DNA of 64,000 bases. Source: Chloroflexota bacterium (GTDB lineage: Bacteria; Chloroflexota; Dehalococcoidia; Lucifugimonadales; UBA3495). This document shows, in pieces, positions 57,640 to 64,000 of this stretch. Position numbers and translations under genes: made by a program. How positions within the stretch are numbered: the stretch's first letter is position 1; each line of letters begins with the position of its first letter. The DNA is taken from the NCBI GenBank assembly GCA_028873965.1, contig JAPPMU010000031.1, forward strand, positions 1-64,000. Direction: 5' to 3'. The notes under the pieces were generated by a model, which worked only from the letters and a program-made list of their open reading frames with translations, was not told the origin of the DNA and made no database searches.

Positions 57640-57689
57640 CAATATCACGATATTGAATATTTGACATCAGTTATTGCCGATGCTAATGT
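57640..57689 (+). promoter_or_regulatory. promoter and operator-like palindrome for the binding-protein operon
   Basis: A perfect inverted repeat CAATATC-AC-GATATTG (57640-57655) lies 5 bp before a consensus -35 TTGACA (57661-57666); after 17 bp comes TAATGT (57684-57689) as a moderate -10. The ATG is 44 bp further on behind CGGAGG. The palindrome is well placed to bind an activator or repressor; none is encoded nearby. Confidence 0.55.
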
Positions 57690-57733
57690 TTGGCGGCACA
57701 CGGGAATCCGCTGACTGAAACGGAGGTATCCGC

Positions 57734-59554
57734 ATGGCAGTTCGCAGTATCCGAAACGCATTGCGCATCGCCACAATCCCCCTGCTGATTGTATTCCTGT
57801 CCGCGATTGTCGCCTGTGGAGGCACGGCTCCGGAGCCGGCCCCCGCTCCCGCCGCCACCGATGCACCGGCGGCGCCGGCTCAAGCGGCCGCCACCACCGC
57901 TCCCGAACCCACTGCCATGCCGGCCATGGCCGACGAGGACACCTACCTCCACATGGCCGTGACCCCGCTGCCCCAGGACACCTTCTTCCCTTGGCTGGCC
58001 ACCAGCAGCGGCCACCTCGTCTTCCGCCCCATGTGGGAGAACCCGACCACCATCTCCCCCGAGACCGGCGTCTCCACCATCCTGCCCCAACTGGCGCGAG
58101 AGTGGGACGTCAGCCCGGACGCTTCAGAGTACACCTTCTACCTCCAGGAAGGCGTCGAGATGCACCACGGCTGGGGCGAGTTCACCGTCAAGGACCTGAT
58201 CTTCACCATTGACCAGCAGATGTCCGACCCGCTGGCTGGGTGCAAAGGCCCCCTGAAGAAGTTCATGGGGTACGACTCCATGACGGAGATGATCGACGCC
58301 GGCAAGGCAGAGGTCATCGACGACTACACCCTGAAGATGTCGCTGGCCCAGCCCCAGGTTGACGTCGCCGACTGGTGGTTCAACATCCTGGTCGTCCCCT
58401 GCGCCGCGGTGCGCAGCTCCGCCCAGCACGCGGAAGAAGGCGACGCCATGTTCGAGAACGGCCCGGCCGGAACCGGCGGCTTCCAGTTCGTCAATCGCGA
58501 GCTCAAGGAGTACACCGAGTACGAGGCCGTGCCCTACGACCACTGGCGCGTCAACCCCGAGTTCAAGCGAATGCGCATCAGCACTACGCCCGAGGACCTG
58601 ACCCGCCTGGCCATGCTGCTTACCGGCGAGGCCAACATGGTGGACATCCCCAAGGTCCTGCACCAGCAGGCTCTTGACGAAGGCATGGAAGTGTTCGAGA
58701 GCCCGCTGCCCTCCGTGGGGCTGACCATCATGCCCTTCGGACAGTATGAGCTCAGCCAGGTCAACTGGAACCCGGACACCGAGCCCTGGACGGCTCCCGG
58801 CGAGACCGGCCGCCTGGTCCGCGAGGCCCTGAACCGGGCCATCGACCGCGAGCAGATCATCAACGAGCTGTTCAAGGGCCGCGGCGAGCCCATGTACAAC
58901 ACCATCTTCCACGACACGCTGGAGGGTTGGAACCCTCGCTGGGCCGAGGAATTTGACGAGAAGTACGGCTACGACCTGGAAAAGGCGAAGGCGCTCCTGG
59001 ACGAGGCCGGCTTCCCCGGAGACAACGGCCAGAACCGCTTCTCCATGGAAGTCTGGCAATCGAGCCTGCCCGGCCTGCCGGAGACCATCGAGGTGGCGCA
59101 GACCGTTGCCCAGTCCTTCCAGGACATCGGCATCGACACCAAGCTGGTGGAAGTGGAGTTCGCCCGCGCGCTGGACGCCTTCCGCGATCAGCACGACGCC
59201 CACTTCATCCTCCCGGTGCGCCAGACCATCCGGCAGATCAATGCCAACGCCCGCATCTACTACTACACCGGCGAGACCAACCCGGAAACCGGCCTGCCCG
59301 GCGGAGGCGTGGCCTACGTCGAGCACCAGATTTACGACGACAACTACGAGGCCCTGCTGAAAGAGACCGACCCGGCCGAGCGCCACCGGCTGGCCCAGGA
59401 GATGGGCGACCACATCTACGACAACTACCGCACCATTCCCATCGTCAACATCCGCGCCACGCTGGTGGTGAACCCGGATGAAGTGGCCGAGTACAAGTTC
59501 GGCAGCCTCACCGGCGTCTTCGGGCACCTGGAGTATGCCAAGGCGGCGCGATAG
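57734..59554 (+). CDS. extracellular solute-binding lipoprotein, family 5 (system 2)
   Basis: A 606-residue SBP_bac_5 lipoprotein, ATG 57734 behind ACGGAGG. The signal peptide ends in lipobox AIVAC (Cys28), then an Ala/Pro linker to about residue 70. Family segments include YTFYLQEGVEMHHGWGEFTV, REALNRAIDREQIINELFKG and KYGYDLEKAKALLDEAGFPG. It is distinct from the three lipoproteins of system 1 (HHGWGE versus HKGYGE). It feeds the permeases at 60162-62251. Confidence 0.92.
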   Translation: MAVRSIRNALRIATIPLLIVFLSAIVACGGTAPEPAPAPAATDAPAAPAQAAATTAPEPTAMPAMADEDTYLHMAVTPLPQDTFFPWLATSSGHLVFRPMWENPTTISPETGVSTILPQLAREWDVSPDASEYTFYLQEGVEMHHGWGEFTVKDLIFTIDQQMSDPLAGCKGPLKKFMGYDSMTEMIDAGKAEVIDDYTLKMSLAQPQVDVADWWFNILVVPCAAVRSSAQHAEEGDAMFENGPAGTGGFQFVNRELKEYTEYEAVPYDHWRVNPEFKRMRISTTPEDLTRLAMLLTGEANMVDIPKVLHQQALDEGMEVFESPLPSVGLTIMPFGQYELSQVNWNPDTEPWTAPGETGRLVREALNRAIDREQIINELFKGRGEPMYNTIFHDTLEGWNPRWAEEFDEKYGYDLEKAKALLDEAGFPGDNGQNRFSMEVWQSSLPGLPETIEVAQTVAQSFQDIGIDTKLVEVEFARALDAFRDQHDAHFILPVRQTIRQINANARIYYYTGETNPETGLPGGGVAYVEHQIYDDNYEALLKETDPAERHRLAQEMGDHIYDNYRTIPIVNIRATLVVNPDEVAEYKFGSLTGVFGHLEYAKAAR

Positions 59555-59574
59555 TAAGAGAAAGAGGCCGCATT

Positions 59575-59772
59575 ATGGAATTCAAGCACACGCCCGAACA
59601 TCTGCGACCATTTGTCAAACCGGAACATTTGGCTGAAGTGGAGGCGCACTTCGCCGCCACTCGTGAGGTACGCCAGCGTCTCGAGGCAGCTTTAGCCAAA
59701 AAACCGGAATGGCTGACCGAGGTTGAAGCGGCCGCCGCCAAAAGCAACGAGAGGTCCATTCCGCAGGACTGA
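59575..59772 (+). CDS. small hypothetical protein within the transporter operon
   Basis: A 65-residue protein, ATG 59575 with AGAGG 8 nt upstream and 20 bp after the binding-protein stop. It is charged and mostly helical (HLAEVEAHFAATREVRQRLEAALAKK), with no membrane segment or Cys. No family is recognised. Position and ribosome site favour expression; it may be an accessory or antitoxin-like small protein. Confidence 0.5.
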   Translation: MEFKHTPEHLRPFVKPEHLAEVEAHFAATREVRQRLEAALAKKPEWLTEVEAAAAKSNERSIPQD

Positions 59773-59780
59773 GCGCAGTT

Positions 59781-59975
59781 ATGCCTCCAGACCGTTACCG
59801 GGAGCAATTCTGGACCTACCATCGCGTGATAAGCGAATACGTCGGATTATGCCGCAGCGAACTGTTTGCTTTGGGACTGGACGGTTACGCCGGAGAGTTG
59901 ACAGAGATACTGGGCTGCATTGACGTCAATGACTACCGACTGGCGGTGGTGAAACTGACGGACTTCCTCAACTAA
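59781..59975 (+). CDS. small hypothetical protein within the transporter operon
   Basis: A 64-residue protein, ATG 59781, 8 bp after the previous stop. It is acidic and helical (YREQFWTYHRVISEYVGLCR, then LTEILGCIDVNDYRLAVVK), with two Cys. No recognised family, and no good ribosome site, so coupling to the upstream small gene would be required. Confidence 0.45.
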   Translation: MPPDRYREQFWTYHRVISEYVGLCRSELFALGLDGYAGELTEILGCIDVNDYRLAVVKLTDFLN

Positions 59976-59981
59976 CCTAAT

Positions 59982-60104
59982 ATGCGACGAGTTTTCGGCG
60001 AGTCGGAGAATACGCGGGTTTCTGCTACGCCGATGCAACTGGCATTGGCCCGCCTCATCGACTTGCGAGAATTCGTTGACACTTTCGGATTGCCACAATC
60101 CTGA
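59982..60104 (+). CDS. very short open frame (40 aa) within the transporter operon
   Basis: ATG 59982 to TGA 60102-60104 encodes 40 residues (MRRVFGESENTRVSATPMQL, then ALARLIDLREFVDTFGLPQS). It lies 6 bp after the second small gene. Codon choice is reasonable but there is no ribosome site, so this may be a decayed tail rather than a gene. Confidence 0.3.
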   Translation: MRRVFGESENTRVSATPMQLALARLIDLREFVDTFGLPQS

Positions 60105-60161
60105 ACGAGCATCCAGCGGAAATCACAGACTTTCACCAAGCGATACAGCAAGGAGACTGCG

Positions 60162-61085
60162 ATGCAGCGGTTCATAATCTTCCGCGTGGGGCAGGCGATC
60201 ATCGCCGTGCTCCTGGTGAGCATTATCGTGTTCATGCTCTCCAACATCACCGGCGACCCCACCTCGGTGATGCTGCCCATGGGCGAAGCCACCCCCGAGG
60301 ACATCGCCGCCCTCAAGGAGAAGTGGGGCCTGGACAAGCCTCTGCACATGCGTTACCTGGTCTTCCTGGGCAACGCCGTTCGGGGCGACTTCGGCGAGTC
60401 CTACGCCTTCGGCGGGCAGACCGCCATGGGCATGGTGATGGACCGCTTCCCCGCCACGCTCCAGCTGGGCGGCCTGGCCATGGTGATCGCCGTGGTCCTG
60501 GGGGTGCCGCTGGGAGTGATCACGGCGGCGCGCAAGGACGGCTGGCTGGACTACCAGGGCAAGGCGGTGGCCTTCCTGGGACAGTCGGTGCCGAGCTTCT
60601 GGCTGGGCATCATGCTGTTGTGGCTGTTTGCAGTGCAATTGGGCTGGCTGCCGTCATCCGGCAAGGGCGGGCTTTCCCACATGATCATGCCGGCGTTCAC
60701 CCTGGGCTTCTTCCAGGTGGCGGCCCTGCTGCGCTTGATCCGTTCCTCGATGCTGGACGTGCTGGACACCGAGTTCGTCAAGCTGGCGCGCATCAAGGGC
60801 GTGCCGGAATGGAAGGTCATTTGGAAGCACTGCCTGCGCAACGCCTTCATCGCGCCGCTGACCTACTTTGCCATCATCATCGGCGGCCTGTTCACGGGCA
60901 CCGTGATTGTGGAGACGGTGTTCTCGTGGCCGGGCGTGGGTCAGTTGGCAGTGGGCGCCGTGCGCGGGCGCGACTTCCAGGTGCTGCAGGCGGTGGTGAT
61001 TATCGGATCGTCCATCTACATCTTCGCGAACTTGATTGTGGATATACTCTACGCGTACCTGGATCCCCGGATCCGCTACACGTAG
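60162..61085 (+). CDS. peptide-type ABC transporter permease, DppB type (system 2)
   Basis: A 307-residue permease, ATG 60162 behind AAGGAG. MQRFIIFRVGQAIIAVLLVS opens it; FVKLARIKGVPEWKVIWKHCLRNA is the EAA coupling loop; VETVFSWPGVGQLAVGAV is conserved near the end. About six transmembrane helices. It forms the translocation pathway with the next gene's product. Confidence 0.92.
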   Translation: MQRFIIFRVGQAIIAVLLVSIIVFMLSNITGDPTSVMLPMGEATPEDIAALKEKWGLDKPLHMRYLVFLGNAVRGDFGESYAFGGQTAMGMVMDRFPATLQLGGLAMVIAVVLGVPLGVITAARKDGWLDYQGKAVAFLGQSVPSFWLGIMLLWLFAVQLGWLPSSGKGGLSHMIMPAFTLGFFQVAALLRLIRSSMLDVLDTEFVKLARIKGVPEWKVIWKHCLRNAFIAPLTYFAIIIGGLFTGTVIVETVFSWPGVGQLAVGAVRGRDFQVLQAVVIIGSSIYIFANLIVDILYAYLDPRIRYT

Positions 61086-61153
61086 GCGAGCGCGTGCGGA
61101 AGCAAGCCGCATTGGAATCGACAAAGACAATGGCCAACGGTGGAGAATGAGAC

Positions 61154-62251
61154 ATGGCTATCACCACGGCGCCGGCTCCGGCCAGTCCCGTCTCGGAAGC
61201 AGCAGTACGCCCTGGCGCCCTCGCCAGGATCCGCCACTGGATCACGGAAATTCGCCGGCTGCCCCTGTTCCCGGTCACGATGCTGCTGGTGTTCCTGCTC
61301 ATACCGGCAGTCTTCGCTGAGCTGATCGCTCCCCACAATCCGAGGCGCGGGGACCTGGACGACCGGCTGGTCCCGCCGGCCTGGTCCGGCGACGTAGTGT
61401 CCTATCGGACGGTGGTGGAACGGGTGAACCGCGACAACCGCCAGAACGAGATCAAGCTCGGCGACGCGGAGCGCACCGTCCGCATCGGCGACGCCTCCGT
61501 GGTTGGCAAGGCCGAGGGCGAGGCTCCGGTACTGGGTGACCAGATAATGATCGTGGTCAAACCCGGAGGACAGGGCAAGTACCTGTTAGGCACCGACAAG
61601 AACGGCATGGACATATTCAGCCGCATTGTTCACGGCGCCCGTCTGGCGCTGGTGGTATCGATGATGGCGATCTTCGTGTCGGGGCTGATCGGCACCGTGT
61701 TGGGCATCCTGGCCGGCTATTATGGGGGCTGGGTGGACACCGTGGTGATGCGGCTGGTGGATATGTCTCTATCCATCTCGCTGATCCTGGTGGCGCTGGT
61801 TCTCGCGGCGACCCTGGGGCCACGCATCGAAAACGTGCTCATCGTGGTGTGCCTGTTCCTCTGGTCGCGCTACGCCCGGCTGATTCGCGGTGAGACCCTG
61901 GCCCTCAAGACCCAGGACTTTATCGCCCGGGCGAGGGTGGCCGGCTCGTCGGAGATCAGGATCATGCTGCGCCACATCTTCCCGAACCTGGTGAACACCA
62001 TCATCGTGCTGGCCACCCTGCAGTTGGGGTTCGTGATCCTGCTGGAAGCCGGCCTCAGCTTCCTGGGGGCCGGCATCCCGCGACCCAACCCGGCGTGGGG
62101 CGTCATGGTGGCCGATGGACGCGAGCTGATCATCGACTCCTGGTGGGTCTCCTTCTTCCCCGGCCTGGCGATCCTGTTCACCGTGCTGTCCGTCAACCTG
62201 CTGGGCGACTGGCTGCGCGACCGGCTGGACCCCAAGCAGCGCAATGTGTAA
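61154..62251 (+). CDS. peptide-type ABC transporter permease, DppC type (system 2), enlarged loop
   Basis: A 365-residue permease, ATG 61154. It has [21 protein letters not shown] and [21 protein letters not shown] as DppC hallmarks, and [20 protein letters not shown] as EAA loop. Between these first two motifs lies an insertion of about 60 residues (about 80-140; [20 protein letters not shown], hydrophilic) absent from the 300-residue homologue at 11402-12304. It is predicted extracytoplasmic and may contact the binding protein. A 68-bp gap follows dppB. Confidence 0.92.
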   Translation: MAITTAPAPASPVSEAAVRPGALARIRHWITEIRRLPLFPVTMLLVFLLIPAVFAELIAPHNPRRGDLDDRLVPPAWSGDVVSYRTVVERVNRDNRQNEIKLGDAERTVRIGDASVVGKAEGEAPVLGDQIMIVVKPGGQGKYLLGTDKNGMDIFSRIVHGARLALVVSMMAIFVSGLIGTVLGILAGYYGGWVDTVVMRLVDMSLSISLILVALVLAATLGPRIENVLIVVCLFLWSRYARLIRGETLALKTQDFIARARVAGSSEIRIMLRHIFPNLVNTIIVLATLQLGFVILLEAGLSFLGAGIPRPNPAWGVMVADGRELIIDSWWVSFFPGLAILFTVLSVNLLGDWLRDRLDPKQRNV

Positions 62252-62279
62252 CGACGCCAGCCAATTTTGAGGCTAGAAT

Positions 62280-62307
62280 GTAGGGGCGAATAATCATTCG
62301 CCCCTAC
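62280..62307 (+). terminator. perfect palindrome after the permease gene (repeat or terminator)
   Basis: GTAGGGGCGAAT (62280-62291) and ATTCGCCCCTAC (62296-62307) form a perfect 12-bp stem with loop AATC. The same word is a widespread bacterial dispersed repeat. No T-run follows, so it is as likely a repeat as a terminator. Confidence 0.55.
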
Positions 62308-62323
62308 CAGTGTATTAACCAAC

Positions 62324-63670
62324 ATGCAAGAACAGGAACACCAGGCGGAGTTTCCCGATTGGGTTGAACGCAGCCAGCGCACCGCCCGGCGTCGCTACCG
62401 GATGCGCCTGCTCAAGCCGGCGGTCACGGCCGGGGCGCTGCTGCTGGTGGCCATATTGGGATGGATCTTCTGGTTCAGCCTGCCCAATCCCGCGCGCTGG
62501 TTTGTGGGAAGCCCGTCGGCTGCCGCGTCTTCCGCGTCCAACGCCGGACGCTGGTCGATGCTGGGTTACGGGACCAGCCTGAACGGGTACATCCCGGAGG
62601 TGGAGCGGCAACCCGCCGGTCGCCTCATCTGGTCCCAGGACCTGGGACCCTACACCCGCTCTGCGCCGCTGATAGCGGACGGCAGGGTGTTCGTTGGCGG
62701 ACACTTCCAGGTATCGGCTTTCGATGCCGGCACGGGTGAGCGGCTGTGGTCGGTGGAAACGCCCGGTCCCATGGATCATGCCACCACCGTCGCCAACAAC
62801 GACCTGGTGTTCGTGGGCCTGACCAACCACCGGATGCTCGCGCTGGATCAGGACACCGGCGAACAAGCGTGGGATTTCAAGGCGCACTTGCCCATTTCGG
62901 CATCAGCTTTGGTGCACAACGGCGTCGCCTACGTGACTTCCGCGGGCAACATACTTTACGGCGTGGATGCCCAGACCGGCGAGCAACTCTGGAAGCACAA
63001 GCTCAAGGGCAACGTGAAGACCACCCCGAGCCTGCGGGGCGACCGGCTTTACGTGGCGGACGACGAGGGCAACCTGTACTTCATTGATGCCGACGACGGC
63101 CGCCGCCGGTTCCGTTTTCTGACCGCCGGCTCGGCTGAAGGGCCTCCGGTGGTAACGGCGAACACGGTGTACTTCCCGTCCGGAGGCACGCTGTACGCCA
63201 TCAATACCGGCGTCAAGGGGATGCCGGGGCTCTACTGGATCAAGCGAGCCTGGTTCCAGATGTGGATCTGGCAGGTGCCGGGCGTGCCGGCGCCCCCGGC
63301 CCAGCGCGGCGAGCGATGGCGGTTCGCGCCGGAGGAGCGGCATACGCAGGGGATTGTATCGTCGCCCGCCGTTGCCGACGGCGTGTATTACGTCGGCGAC
63401 AGTGACGGGTTGTTCTACGCCCGGGACGGCATCACGGACGACGAGTTGTGGAGATTCCAGGCGGACGGCGGAGTCGTCAGTTCCCCGATCATACTGGGAG
63501 ACCGGATCTACTTCGGCGCGCGGGACGGCCTGGTGTACTGCCTGAACCGGGCAGACGGCTCTGTGATGTGGAAACTGGACGTCGGCGGGCCCATAGAATT
63601 GCCGCCGGCCTACGCCGGCGGCAAGTTGTACGTGCGAACCACCGACGGGCTGCTGCACGCGGTGGAGTGA
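62324..63670 (+). CDS. membrane-anchored PQQ-like beta-propeller protein (BamB/PQQ_2 type)
   Basis: A 448-residue protein, ATG 62324. A cytoplasmic basic N-terminus precedes one transmembrane segment (about 32-52, AVTAGALLLVAILGWIFWF). The rest is a series of PQQ-type repeats with the pattern G-x(2)-V-(F/Y)-V-G...D-x-x-T-G-E-x-(L/A)-W, for example FDAGTGERLWS, LDQDTGEQAWD, VDAQTGEQLWK and LNRADGSVMWK. It is probably an extracytoplasmic scaffold; no dehydrogenase catalytic residues are evident. It is preceded by a palindrome that may separate it from the transporter operon. Confidence 0.87.
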   Translation: MQEQEHQAEFPDWVERSQRTARRRYRMRLLKPAVTAGALLLVAILGWIFWFSLPNPARWFVGSPSAAASSASNAGRWSMLGYGTSLNGYIPEVERQPAGRLIWSQDLGPYTRSAPLIADGRVFVGGHFQVSAFDAGTGERLWSVETPGPMDHATTVANNDLVFVGLTNHRMLALDQDTGEQAWDFKAHLPISASALVHNGVAYVTSAGNILYGVDAQTGEQLWKHKLKGNVKTTPSLRGDRLYVADDEGNLYFIDADDGRRRFRFLTAGSAEGPPVVTANTVYFPSGGTLYAINTGVKGMPGLYWIKRAWFQMWIWQVPGVPAPPAQRGERWRFAPEERHTQGIVSSPAVADGVYYVGDSDGLFYARDGITDDELWRFQADGGVVSSPIILGDRIYFGARDGLVYCLNRADGSVMWKLDVGGPIELPPAYAGGKLYVRTTDGLLHAVE

Positions 63671-63682
63671 CCCACTCGGAAA

Positions 63683-64000
63683 TTACCAGCCGAGTATATC
63701 CCGGATAAGGCAACGGAAGTCTGGCAGCACGGCACCGCCGTCCAATTCGTCGTCCTCAGTGTAGACGAGGGACGGGCCTTCCGATGTATGGACGGCGACG
63801 GTGCGGGCTGACGGATACACGGCCCACACCAGACGAACCCCGTGGCTCAACCACATCGCCACTTTATCCGCGATTTCCCGGGGGCGGTCGTTGGGCGAGA
63901 CCACCTCGACCACGAGATCCGGAACTACTTCATAGAAGCCGCGGACTTTCACGTCCAGAGGCAGTGTCTCCGCCGAAAAGTAAGCGACATCTGGCTCCCG
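63683..64000 (-). CDS. Uma2-family PD-(D/E)XK endonuclease-like protein (5' truncated)
   Basis: The frame is open to the window edge, so the N-terminus lies beyond 64000. Visible segments are REPDVAYFSAETLPL, PDLVVEVVSPNDRPREIADKVAMWL, VRLVWAVYPSARTVAVH and AVLPDFRCLIRDILGW. The motif PDLVVEVVSPND followed by K (E...D...K) is the Uma2/DUF820 nuclease-like core. These proteins occur in many copies in Chloroflexota and Cyanobacteria, and their function is unproven. It is convergent with the beta-propeller gene. Confidence 0.87.
   Translation of the reverse strand, partial: REPDVAYFSAETLPLDVKVRGFYEVVPDLVVEVVSPNDRPREIADKVAMWLSHGVRLVWAVYPSARTVAVHTSEGPSLVYTEDDELDGGAVLPDFRCLIRDILGW

Larger units (their letters stand above)
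57247..57733. other. 487-bp region between divergent operons: repeat plus promoter
   Basis: No gene is visible. 57295-57429 is a complete copy of the CATTGCGA/GGCAATCTCG repeat. 57430-57630 is unremarkable. 57640-57689 carries an inverted repeat and a good promoter for the binding-protein gene. Confidence 0.6.

Overview
The window is about 64 kb of high-GC bacterial chromosome with no rRNA operon, no prophage block and no CRISPR array. The gene mix suggests a SAR202-like or other Dehalococcoidia-related Chloroflexota: three LLM-class flavin oxidoreductases, two HpcH/HpaI aldolases, paired CaiB-type CoA transferases, paired MaoC hydratases, an SCP2-type thiolase homologue, several SDRs and two peptide-type ABC transporters with lipoprotein binding proteins. 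This taxonomic reading is inferred from gene content; no phylogenetic marker was compared.

Layout. 0-8 kb: an NhaA antiporter, then a minus-strand cluster with a DRTGG/P-loop protein, a pentapeptide-repeat protein and a SelW-like (Rdx) thioredoxin-fold protein whose second redox residue is an in-frame UGA (CxxU), a probable selenoprotein. A PaREP1-like protein, two MaoC proteins, a TPP enzyme and a membrane-anchored protein follow. 8-20 kb: a degenerate tRNA-Ile-like gene, an aldolase, and a large minus-strand Dpp/Opp-type operon with three substrate-binding lipoproteins. Two of these arose by tandem duplication, which left a deleted remnant of a small membrane-protein gene. 20-30 kb: a tandem UspA protein, scattered catabolic genes (LLM oxidoreductase, amidohydrolase, CMD-family, SnoaL-like, thiolase homologue), a tandemly duplicated small membrane-protein gene whose second copy is frameshifted, a YchF-like GTPase and a GNAT.

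30-38 kb is the accessory island. A Septu-like ATPase/HNH pair is followed by a PD-(D/E)XK-like nuclease. Then come a VOC protein, larE and larC (nickel-pincer cofactor genes) and a second, oppositely oriented ATPase/HNH pair. The two ATPases are nearly identical at DNA level in the Walker B part and diverged in the N-terminal part. larC carries an in-frame intergenic-type repeat.

38-52 kb: DUF362, LLM oxidoreductases, SDRs, a coiled-coil PD-(D/E)XK-like paralogue, a YtkA-like protein with a Cys-rich polytopic membrane protein, an FKBP isomerase, a BECR-toxin-like/DUF2283 pair, a second aldolase, a DUF192 lipoprotein and a PfkB kinase. 52-64 kb: the second peptide-type ABC system, with its two ATPases on the minus strand and its binding protein and permeases on the plus strand; they are separated by two CoA-transferase genes. 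A PQQ-like beta-propeller protein and the 5'-truncated end of a Uma2 gene close the window.

The intergenic spaces hold several families of palindromic dispersed repeats, including two copies of a 173-bp element with 18-bp terminal inverted repeats.
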